From NCBI RefSeq assembly GCF_038019025.1, contig NZ_CP150496.1, positions 461,501 to 525,500 on the forward strand: a stretch of 64,000 nucleotides of DNA, written 5' to 3'. A model generated the notes under the pieces. It saw only the letters and a program-made list of their open reading frames with translations, searched no databases and was not told the origin of the DNA. A program made the translations under genes and the position numbers. Positions within the stretch are counted from its first letter, which is position 1. Each line of letters opens with the position of its first letter. This document shows positions 8,910 through 16,164 of this stretch, in pieces. Origin of the DNA: Polaribacter marinaquae (GTDB lineage: Bacteria; Bacteroidota; Bacteroidia; Flavobacteriales; Flavobacteriaceae).

Positions 8910-9818
8910 TTAAAATCCTGCGGCATATAATATCAAGAAAACACCAATCATAATTCCCGCTAAAGGCACTAGTTTTTTACGTTTATTTTTTTCTTTGAAT
9001 AAAATACCTCCAATAACAACCGCAATAATTAACTGACTTCTTTTAATTGCTGATAAAAGCATTATCAAAGCTTCTGGATCTTGTAAAGCTTTAAAATAAA
9101 AATAATCTGCAGCTTGTAATAAAATACCAACACCAATAATTGTATATCTAAATTTAAACGCTTTTCTTTTTTCGGAATACGGAAACCAAGTTACCGCTAA
9201 AATTATCAACAAAATGAACACCGTGTAAAAACAAAACCAGAATTGCAATGTCTGCGGATTTAATAACAAACTCTGAATTAAAAACTTGTCATACAAACCA
9301 CTAGAAGCACCTAAAAAAGTAGCACCAATAATAGCAAATATCCATTTGTTTTTTTTAAAAATAATTCCTTCTTTTTTACCAACTCTAGAATAAAGAATTA
9401 CAGAAAATATAATTAAAAAAAAGCCAATCCATTGTAAAAAAGTAGGTTGTTCATTATAAATTATAATAGCACCAATAAAAGTAAAAAAAGGTCCTGCAGA
9501 TCTAATAGGTGCAACAATTGTTATTGGTAAAAATTTTAATGCTTGATATGCCAATACCCATGAGGCAGCCATAATCATCGATTTTATAAAAATAAATCCA
9601 TGAGTTTTTAACGGAATTGAAATGATGTAAAAACCAATTTCTTTTGTGTAATCTGGGTAAAAGATTGACATAAAATAAAAAGGCAAAAGCACTAAAAAAC
9701 CAGAAGCTATTGTACCAAATAATACCGGAAAAACCTCATTACCTTGTACTGCATGTTTTTTGCATAAATTATGTAATCCTAAGAAAAGTGCAGCCAATAA
9801 ACCTAAATACATCCACAT
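8910..9818 (-). CDS. EamA/DMT-superfamily permease
   Basis: 302 residues with ten predicted membrane helices in two homologous halves, which is the EamA layout of the drug/metabolite transporter superfamily. The first half ends near residue 150 (IGFFLIIFSVILYSRVG) and the second ends at PLAGIMIGVFLILYAAGF. Proteins of this type export amino acids, nucleotides or other metabolites. The substrate cannot be read from sequence. The ATG at 9816-9818 has a TATCTTCG box just five bases upstream (9823-9830), so the message would have almost no leader. A terminator separates it from the detoxification operon upstream. Confidence 0.85.
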   Translation of the reverse strand: MWMYLGLLAALFLGLHNLCKKHAVQGNEVFPVLFGTIASGFLVLLPFYFMSIFYPDYTKEIGFYIISIPLKTHGFIFIKSMIMAASWVLAYQALKFLPITIVAPIRSAGPFFTFIGAIIIYNEQPTFLQWIGFFLIIFSVILYSRVGKKEGIIFKKNKWIFAIIGATFLGASSGLYDKFLIQSLLLNPQTLQFWFCFYTVFILLIILAVTWFPYSEKRKAFKFRYTIIGVGILLQAADYFYFKALQDPEALIMLLSAIKRSQLIIAVVIGGILFKEKNKRKKLVPLAGIMIGVFLILYAAGF

Positions 9819-9868
9819 GGCGCGAAGATAGTTTTTTGAACTATTTTATTGAAAATAATTACATAAAA

Positions 9869-9895
9869 AAAGGTTGCCGTTAAACGGCAACCTTT
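9869..9895 (-). terminator. Rho-independent terminator of the detoxification operon
   Basis: AAAGGTTGCCGT and ACGGCAACCTTT form a 12-bp stem with a 3-base loop, followed on the minus strand by a run of T. It ends the operon whose last gene is the DJ-1-like protein. Confidence 0.9.
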
Positions 9896-9915
9896 ATAAT
9901 TTATTTTAGTTTAAA

Positions 9916-10722
9916 TTATTTTAAACTTTCTAATAATTTTTCTGCTACTAACTCAGAAGAAGCTGGATTTTGACCTGTAATTAAATTACCGTCTTGAATT
10001 GCATAAGCAGCCCAATCTTCTTTTTTAGAATAGATTCCGCCATTTGCACTTAGCATATCTTCAACTAAAAATGGTACCACAGAAGTTAATCCTACAGCAT
10101 CTTCTTCAGTATTTGTAAAACCAGTTACTTTTTTTCCTTTAACAAGTGGTTCTCCGTCTGTTCCTTTTACGCTTTTTAAAGCAGCAGGAGCGTGGCATAC
10201 AAATGCTACAGGCTTTTCTTGAGAATTAAACTTCTCTATCAAAGCAATTGAAGTTGCATCATTTGCTAAATCCCATAATGGTCCGTGACCACCAGGATAA
10301 AATACTGCATCAAAATCATCTGCATTCATATCAGACAACTTTTTAGTATTCGCTATTTTAGTTTTTGCTTCTTCATCTTTATTAAATCTATCTGTGTCTT
10401 CTGTAGCAGCATCTGGTGCATCACTACTTGGATCTATTGGTGCAGCTCCTCCGTTTGGTGTTGCAATTGTAATGTTAGCACCTTTATCTAATAATGTATA
10501 ATATGGGTTTGCAAATTCTTCTACCCAAAATCCTGTTTTTTTTCCTGTATCTCCTAATTTGTCGTGAGATGTAAGTACAAATAATACGTTCATATTTTTA
10601 TTTATTTTAGTTTTTATTGATGTTTCAGAATCATTTTCTGAAGTTTTTTTTGATATTTTATCTTTACAACTTGATGCCGTAACAATAGTTAACGCGATGG
10701 CAATAGTTTTTAGTAATTTCAT
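9916..10722 (-). CDS. DJ-1/PfpI (Hsp31-like) protein with lipoprotein signal
   Basis: 268 residues. Residues 1-19 form a lipoprotein signal with lipobox TASSC (Cys19). From residue 44 (MNVLFVLTSHDKLGDTG) the protein is a type-1 glutamine-amidotransferase fold of the Hsp31 group. The nucleophile is Cys176 in AFVCHAPAAL, with a conserved Glu in FWVEEFANPYY and GGHGPLWDL nearby. Family members act as glutathione-independent glyoxalase or deglycase on methylglyoxal. Most are cytoplasmic; here the signal suggests export to the periplasm or envelope. Met44 offers an internal start that would give the usual cytoplasmic form. It is the last gene of the tetR-nitroreductase-ADH operon (1-base gap to the ADH), which supports carbonyl detoxification. 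Confidence 0.85.
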   Translation of the reverse strand: MKLLKTIAIALTIVTASSCKDKISKKTSENDSETSIKTKINKNMNVLFVLTSHDKLGDTGKKTGFWVEEFANPYYTLLDKGANITIATPNGGAAPIDPSSDAPDAATEDTDRFNKDEEAKTKIANTKKLSDMNADDFDAVFYPGGHGPLWDLANDATSIALIEKFNSQEKPVAFVCHAPAALKSVKGTDGEPLVKGKKVTGFTNTEEDAVGLTSVVPFLVEDMLSANGGIYSKKEDWAAYAIQDGNLITGQNPASSELVAEKLLESLK

Positions 10723-10723
10723 A

Positions 10724-11884
10724 TTAATAAGCCATTTTTACAATTTTTTCAACTCTTTCTGGAGACAATGTTTGATGTTCTCCTAAACCTGTCCAACCAC
10801 GATCTGTAAAACGTTGCGCAATTTTTTCTGCAGTACCTTCATACTCTTTTGTATAATCAGATAGTTTTGTATCGATACCTAAATTATTAAAAAATGCTTC
10901 TGTTTTAGTAATTGCTTCATATGCTTTATCATCTGTACTACCTTCGGTAATTCCCCAAATTCTTTCTGCATATTGTGCTAACTTTTCTTTTTTATCTTCA
11001 AAGTTAAACTTGTAATGGCTAGGTGCAATAACTGCTAACGTACGTGCATGATCTATACCAAATAAAGCTGTAAGCTCATGACCAATCGCATGAACTGCCC
11101 AATCTGTTGGCACACCTTTCTGAATTAAACCATTTAAGGCCATTGTACAACTCCACATAAAATTAGAAGCTGCTTTGTAATCTGTAGGATCTTCTAATAC
11201 CTTAGGAGCAATTTCTATCAGTGTCTGTAAAATACTTTCTGCAAATCTATCTTGCAATAATGCACCAACAGGGTACGTCATGTATTGTTCTAAAACATGT
11301 GTAAACGCATCTGTTAAACCATTAACTAATTGACGTTTAGGAATAGACGTTATTACTTGAGGATCTAATATCGAAAAAACAGGAAATAAACCAGGACCAC
11401 CCATGGCTAATTTTTCTTTAGTTTCTTCTCTAGTAATTACGGCTCCAGAATTCATTTCAGAACCCGTTGCTGGTAAAGTTAAAACAGTACCAAAAGGCAT
11501 TCCTTTTTCTGTTCTAATATTTTTAGTTAAAATATCCCAAGGTGTTTCGCCATCATAAACTGCTGCAGCAGATAAAAATTTTGTTCCATCTATTACAGAA
11601 CCACCACCAACAGCTAATAAATATGTAATATTTTCATCTTTAATAACTGTTAAGGCATCCATTAGCTTTGCATATTCCGGATTTGCAGGAATACCTCCAA
11701 ACTCAGTAACATCAACATCAGCTAAAGCAGTTTTTACTTGCTCATAGATTCCGTTTTTCTTAATACTTCCACCTCCGTAAAGCAATAATACTTTTGCATC
11801 CGCAGGAATTTCTTCTTTGATATTTTTTATTGTGTCTTTACCAAAAATAATTTTGGTAGGATTTTTAAAATCGAAATTATTCAT
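10724..11884 (-). CDS. Iron-containing alcohol dehydrogenase, YqhD-like aldehyde reductase
   Basis: 386 residues of the group III (metal-dependent) alcohol dehydrogenase family. Cofactor motif GGGSVIDGTKFL lies near residue 97. The metal ligands are in NGLTDAFTHVLEQY (Asp, His) and HAIGHELTALFGIDHAR (two His). In E. coli, YqhD reduces short-chain and lipid-derived aldehydes with NADPH, and this protein has the same length and motifs. Next to a DJ-1-type glyoxalase and a nitroreductase, the likely job is clearing reactive aldehydes in the cytoplasm. Butanol-dehydrogenase annotation would be an alternative name for the same family. Confidence 0.9.
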   Translation of the reverse strand: MNNFDFKNPTKIIFGKDTIKNIKEEIPADAKVLLLYGGGSIKKNGIYEQVKTALADVDVTEFGGIPANPEYAKLMDALTVIKDENITYLLAVGGGSVIDGTKFLSAAAVYDGETPWDILTKNIRTEKGMPFGTVLTLPATGSEMNSGAVITREETKEKLAMGGPGLFPVFSILDPQVITSIPKRQLVNGLTDAFTHVLEQYMTYPVGALLQDRFAESILQTLIEIAPKVLEDPTDYKAASNFMWSCTMALNGLIQKGVPTDWAVHAIGHELTALFGIDHARTLAVIAPSHYKFNFEDKKEKLAQYAERIWGITEGSTDDKAYEAITKTEAFFNNLGIDTKLSDYTKEYEGTAEKIAQRFTDRGWTGLGEHQTLSPERVEKIVKMAY

Positions 11885-11924
11885 TTTTCTTTTTTTTGGG
11901 TTGATACTTCGTAATATTAAATTA

Positions 11925-12557
11925 CTACTCTATAACAGTTACTAAATCTTTCATTGGCTTTCTAACTTTAACTAAGTTCACCAACCAATCTTCATCTTCT
12001 TTTCTATAACCTAAAGGCAATAAAACTGCACTTTTTAAACCTTTTTCATTTAAGTTTAAAATTTCATCTACTGCAGCAGGGTCAAAATCTTCTAAAGGTG
12101 TTGCGTCTACGCCTTCATAAGCAGCAGCAATAATTGCGTGTGCAAAAGCAATGTATGCTTGTTTTGCAGCATGATTAAAGTTTTCGTCTGCATCTTTTTG
12201 CGGATAAGAACTTAACAACATTTGTCTGTAATTTTCCCATCCTTCGTTTTTAAAACCACGAATTTCATTGGTTAAATCGAACATATAGTTAATTCTTTCT
12301 TCTGTATACGTGTCCCAAGCAGCAAAAACTAAAAGGTGAGAACAGTCTGTAATTACAGATTGATTCCAAGCAATTGGTCTAATTTTTTCTTTAATTTCTT
12401 GATTTTTTACAACAATAATTTCAAAAGGCTGCAAACCACTTGATGTTGCTGCTAATCTAGAAGCTTCTAAAATTCGCTCTATTTTATCTTCAGATACTTT
12501 TTCACCGTTCATTGCTTTTGCGGCGTATCTCCAATTTAATTTATCTAATAATTCCAT
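11925..12557 (-). CDS. NAD(P)H-dependent nitroreductase-family oxidoreductase
   Basis: 210 residues with the FMN-binding nitroreductase fold. RYAAKAMNGEKVSEDKIERILEASRLAATSSGLQPF carries the N-terminal FMN phosphate-contacting segment, and the C-terminal part LLPLGYRKEDEDWL is typical of NfsB/YdgI-like enzymes. It should reduce quinones, nitroaromatics or other electrophiles with NAD(P)H in the cytoplasm. The gene lies between the TetR regulator (25-base gap) and the YqhD-like ADH (40-base gap), all on the minus strand, consistent with one electrophile-responsive operon. Confidence 0.9.
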   Translation of the reverse strand: MELLDKLNWRYAAKAMNGEKVSEDKIERILEASRLAATSSGLQPFEIIVVKNQEIKEKIRPIAWNQSVITDCSHLLVFAAWDTYTEERINYMFDLTNEIRGFKNEGWENYRQMLLSSYPQKDADENFNHAAKQAYIAFAHAIIAAAYEGVDATPLEDFDPAAVDEILNLNEKGLKSAVLLPLGYRKEDEDWLVNLVKVRKPMKDLVTVIE

Positions 12558-12582
12558 GTTATTCTAATTTATATCTATTTGT

Positions 12583-13167
12583 TTATTTGATCACTTTTAT
12601 ACTGTTCCATGCCGATTCGTAGGCGTCATCTAAATGCGTTTCATTTAAAGTGAACGAACCTCTTTTTTGAGAAATCATTAAAAATGATAACGGATTTATT
12701 GCATACGCATACAATAAATAATCTGACATGGGTTTGATTAAATTTTGTTCTTTTCCTTTAGTCCATAAGTCGAGTAGGGGCTGTAAATGTTTAATACCTT
12801 CAATTCTACTTGGCTCATCAATCATTGGTGTGTTGTCGCATTGTGCTAAAAACATTGCATTTTCACATTCTTTCAATTTAAACTCTGCAATTCTGTGCCA
12901 TATCAATTTAAATCCTTCTTCTACAGGCATATCTGCACTATAATTTTCGAAAGCGTAATCTGTATATTTTGCTTTCACTTCTATGTACGTTTTATTTACC
13001 AAGTCTTGTTTATTCTCGAAATATAAGTAGATCGTTGCAGGAGAAACCTTAGCCATTTTAGCTATTTTACTCATAGGTGTTGCATGAAAACCGTTGTTGT
13101 TAACCAACTCTATAGTGGCTTTTATTAACGCGTTTCTTTTGTCTATGCTTTTCTGAAGTTTTACCAT
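12583..13167 (-). CDS. TetR-family regulator of the carbonyl/redox detoxification operon
   Basis: 194 residues. The N-terminal helix-turn-helix spans about residues 25-50 (TPMSKIAKMAKVSPATIYLYFENKQDL), followed by an all-helical ligand-binding domain with no recognisable close subfamily. It is the first gene of the minus-strand operon tetR, nitroreductase, ADH, DJ-1. A palindrome 11 bases upstream of its -7 box, at 13204-13215, is the expected place for its own operator, so autorepression relieved by an aldehyde or quinone is likely (inference). Confidence 0.9.
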   Translation of the reverse strand: MVKLQKSIDKRNALIKATIELVNNNGFHATPMSKIAKMAKVSPATIYLYFENKQDLVNKTYIEVKAKYTDYAFENYSADMPVEEGFKLIWHRIAEFKLKECENAMFLAQCDNTPMIDEPSRIEGIKHLQPLLDLWTKGKEQNLIKPMSDYLLYAYAINPLSFLMISQKRGSFTLNETHLDDAYESAWNSIKVIK

Positions 13168-13185
13168 TGTTTTCTAATTACGATG

Positions 13186-13193
13186 CAAATATA
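13186..13193 (-). promoter_or_regulatory. -7 box of the tetR operon
   Basis: Minus strand TATATTTG matches TAnnTTTG exactly, 19 bases before the ATG at 13167. The TetR-type palindrome lies just upstream, in the -7 to -33 spacer. Confidence 0.7.
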
Positions 13194-13203
13194 GTAAAAA
13201 AAT

Positions 13204-13215
13204 GAATGTTCATTC
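13204..13215. promoter_or_regulatory. Probable TetR operator palindrome
   Basis: GAATGTTCATTC has perfect 5-bp arms (GAATG/CATTC) around a 2-base centre, extended on both sides by A and T runs. It covers the spacer of the tetR promoter, where bound TetR would block RNA polymerase. It lies between tetR and the divergent amine-oxidase gene, so that gene could also be affected. Confidence 0.65.
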
Positions 13216-13323
13216 TTTTTTTTAACAAAACTTAACATAATACTTAATAAACTGATAACTAAACCCTAATAACCGATTTTATAAACGGGTATTTATACGT
13301 TAAAGCAAAAATTGGATAATAAA

Positions 13324-13331
13324 TAAGTTTG
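13324..13331 (+). promoter_or_regulatory. -7 box of the amine-oxidase gene
   Basis: TAAGTTTG matches TAnnTTTG, 26 bases before the ATG at 13358. No convincing -33 box is seen. Confidence 0.5.
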
Positions 13332-13357
13332 TATCACTTAAACTTTAATTAATAATT

Positions 13358-15445
13358 ATGAGCTATTTACCTTTTAGACCCAATGCAAAATCTATCGATA
13401 TTGATAACAAAAGAGAAAATTCTGTTAGAAATGCTTTTTCAGAATTTTTGATAGAAAACTATGGTAAAGATTATCAAAGTACAGTCGAAGAACATAGAAG
13501 TAGACCCAAAGCAAATCATTTTAACGAACACATAAATTCTGAAAAAGCAGACAAACCAATAGTCGGAATTATTGGTGGCGGTTTTGCAGGTTTATATTCC
13601 GGATTGATACTACAGTCTTTAAATATAGAGTTTGAAATATTTGAAAGCTCAGAAAGGGTAGGTGGTAGAATAGATACTTGGTATTCTACAAAGTATGATG
13701 CAAAAGATACAAACAAAGCAGGTTTGTACGGTGAAGTAGGTGGTATGAGAATTCCACAGTTTTCTAATGATATGCTACCGGTACAACAACTTGCATTGTC
13801 TGTAAATGCAGTTCTAAAAAGAAACGATTTAGAAGATACCATGTTAATTTGGAGAAAATTCTATTACAATTCTCCGGTACAAAGATTGCGCTATAACAAC
13901 ATGAAAAATCCAATTTTAGCAGAAGATTCTAATCTAAATGCTTTAAATTTTGGTGTAGATAAAGGCGGAGATATCCCAATGGTTTGGGTTACTAAAACAA
14001 CGCTAGGTTCAGAATCTTTTTTACCAATTAATAAAATTTTAAATAAAGTGAATGAACCTTTTATCACGGCAATTAATCATTCTTTTTCAAAAGGATTTAA
14101 GAAATTAATGAAGTTTGACAATTTTTCTATGTGGGCGTATCTTACCAATGTTTTTACACTTGGCGATTTAGGTGAATACTACAATCCTGCAATGGGAGAA
14201 AAAACAGCTCATTTACCTTACAATATTGCCAGTTATCTAGAAACCTTAAATGTTGGTACGGGCATGTATTCTGTATCTTTTGTAGAAATTATATTGGCAA
14301 GTTATGATTGGGATGGTAGCAAAAACTCGTACGATGCCACAGATCAAAATATTTATATGATTACGATGGATAAAGGAATGCAACATTTTCCTGATGCTTG
14401 TAAAACTGTTTTAAATTTAGAGAAAGGTATTTTACCAGAAGACGGACAAAGAGCACAAGAATTAATTGGTATGAAACCGGGTTTAAATGGTAAAGTTGGG
14501 TACTCTCCAGATAATTTAACAATAGCCGCAGAACCACCAAAAACAGTTCCGGCTGCAGATGCTTCTGCACCAGTACAAGGTTCAAAATCTAAAAAGAAAG
14601 AACGTGTACATTTAGAACACAGAGTTACTCATATTAATTATGATGAACACTTATACGAAGGTCATGGTGGAGTTAAAATGACCATTAGAAATCATGGTGA
14701 AACTAAAGAAAAACAGTATCCGTATGTAATTACAACATTGCCAAACGGAGCGTATTTAAACGGAGATTTAAAAGAAAATTTCTTTGATAATTTATCTTTT
14801 TCAAAAGCAAGAGCTATTAGAGAATGTAATTATATGCCGTCTTTTAAAGCTTTTATTACATTTAAAAAACAATTTTGGGCAACTTTAGGCGAAAGACAAG
14901 GTAAAGGTTTGGGCGTTGCAGTGTCAGACAAATCGAACAGACAAATTGTATATCCTTCTTATGGCTATGATGCAGAAGGTGGTGTTTTACAAATTTACTG
15001 TTGGGCACAAGATGCCGAAAGAATAGGTGCGCTTTCTGATGAGGAAAGAGTAAACGAATGTTTAAAAGGAATTCAATATTTATATCCAGAAGTAGATATT
15101 TACGAACATTTTGCCGGCTATAAACCAGAAGAAACTACCAAAACTTGGTTTTGGGATAATCATGCCAATGGTGGTGCCTTTGCTCTTTTTAAACCAGGCC
15201 AGTTTAAAAGTTTATATCCAACCTTGTTAACGCCAGAATTTAATGGTTCTTTACATTTTGCGGGAGAATGTTGTTCTGTTCACCATGGATGGATTGTTGG
15301 TGCTCTAGATTCTGCATACAACGCCGTGTTAAGCATTTTAAAACAAGCTGGCGCGCACGATAAAATTAAGCAAATGGAAACTACTTGGGCAACCTTATCA
15401 TCACCCGATGTGGCCTTAACCAAAATGAGCAAACAATTGGTTTAA
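13358..15445 (+). CDS. FAD-dependent flavin monoamine oxidase / L-amino-acid oxidase family protein
   Basis: 695 residues with no signal peptide. The dinucleotide fold GIIGGGFAGLYSGLILQ begins near residue 70 and continues into EIFESSERVGGRIDTW, the GG-doublet motif of the amine-oxidase family. The C-terminal FAD site reads SLHFAGECCSVHHGWIVGALDSAYNA. The size and the two-part substrate domain fit bacterial L-amino-acid oxidases or tryptophan-2-monooxygenase-like enzymes, which release ammonia and hydrogen peroxide. The substrate is not readable. The gene is divergent from the tetR operon, and its last four bases overlap the last four bases of the convergent half-helicase gene. Confidence 0.85.
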   Translation: MSYLPFRPNAKSIDIDNKRENSVRNAFSEFLIENYGKDYQSTVEEHRSRPKANHFNEHINSEKADKPIVGIIGGGFAGLYSGLILQSLNIEFEIFESSERVGGRIDTWYSTKYDAKDTNKAGLYGEVGGMRIPQFSNDMLPVQQLALSVNAVLKRNDLEDTMLIWRKFYYNSPVQRLRYNNMKNPILAEDSNLNALNFGVDKGGDIPMVWVTKTTLGSESFLPINKILNKVNEPFITAINHSFSKGFKKLMKFDNFSMWAYLTNVFTLGDLGEYYNPAMGEKTAHLPYNIASYLETLNVGTGMYSVSFVEIILASYDWDGSKNSYDATDQNIYMITMDKGMQHFPDACKTVLNLEKGILPEDGQRAQELIGMKPGLNGKVGYSPDNLTIAAEPPKTVPAADASAPVQGSKSKKKERVHLEHRVTHINYDEHLYEGHGGVKMTIRNHGETKEKQYPYVITTLPNGAYLNGDLKENFFDNLSFSKARAIRECNYMPSFKAFITFKKQFWATLGERQGKGLGVAVSDKSNRQIVYPSYGYDAEGGVLQIYCWAQDAERIGALSDEERVNECLKGIQYLYPEVDIYEHFAGYKPEETTKTWFWDNHANGGAFALFKPGQFKSLYPTLLTPEFNGSLHFAGECCSVHHGWIVGALDSAYNAVLSILKQAGAHDKIKQMETTWATLSSPDVALTKMSKQLV

Positions 15446-16059
15446 ACAGATATTTTTTTAGAATACTCCATAAAATTAGCTTCAAAACGTTTTAATGTAG
15501 CATCTAATTTTTCAGCATAAATTACAAACTGACATTTATGAATGCTTTGTGTAATAGAAATTATATCTGTGTATGGAGATTTTTGAGATAAAAAAGAAGC
15601 ATCATCAACACTTAAAATTTTTACTTGTGTTGTGTTTAATCCTTCTAGTAGTAATAATTTATTTACAATTTTAGGTGTTGAAATAAGAATGTCTATTCCT
15701 TCAAAAATTTCAGATTTTAAAAGGTCTATATGTTCTTTTTCATTACCAAAATAAACTCTTAAGCTTGTATGTCTTGTATATAATAAAAAAGCATTGTACA
15801 GTTCTTGTGCTTTTTCGTTGTCTTCTACTAAAACAATAGCTCTTGGTGCATCACCTTCTTCTTCACACTTTAATTTATGTAATGTTGTAAGTATTAATGT
15901 TGTTGATTTACCACTGTTTTCTGAAGCTGTACAATATAAATTTGCGCCACTTTTAATAGCAGGAATTGCTACTTTTTGAAATTCTGTTGGTACAGAAATT
16001 TCGAAAGAAGTTAATTTTTCTTTTAAGTGATTGTGTAATTTTTTAAAAGGCTTTTCCAT
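15442..16059 (-). CDS. DEAD-box-like protein with a single RecA domain
   Basis: 205 residues that match only the first half of a DEAD-box helicase. Visible parts are a Q-motif-like PTEFQKVAIPAI, a Walker A TASENSGKST (Gly-Lys-Ser kept), STPKIVNKLL in place of TPGR, and VDDASFL in place of DEAD. The SAT position reads IYAEKL. The second RecA domain (motifs V and VI) is absent and the frame ends normally, so this is not an obvious fresh truncation. It could bind RNA or ATP, but processive or full ATPase-driven unwinding is unlikely. It has its own -7 box at 16099-16106 and overlaps the convergent oxidase gene by four bases. Confidence 0.75.
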   Translation of the reverse strand: MEKPFKKLHNHLKEKLTSFEISVPTEFQKVAIPAIKSGANLYCTASENSGKSTTLILTTLHKLKCEEEGDAPRAIVLVEDNEKAQELYNAFLLYTRHTSLRVYFGNEKEHIDLLKSEIFEGIDILISTPKIVNKLLLLEGLNTTQVKILSVDDASFLSQKSPYTDIISITQSIHKCQFVIYAEKLDATLKRFEANFMEYSKKISV

Positions 16060-16098
16060 TTAAAATACTATTTAGAATACAGTTATATAAAGTAAGGG

Positions 16099-16106
16099 CA
16101 AATATA
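16099..16106 (-). promoter_or_regulatory. -7 box of the half-helicase gene
   Basis: Minus strand TATATTTG is an exact TAnnTTTG match 40 bases before the ATG at 16059. Confidence 0.55.
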
Positions 16107-16164
16107 CAATTTAATTCATGTTTGCTATCTATTAAATACCTTAGTTATCGATGGTTTTTGTATT

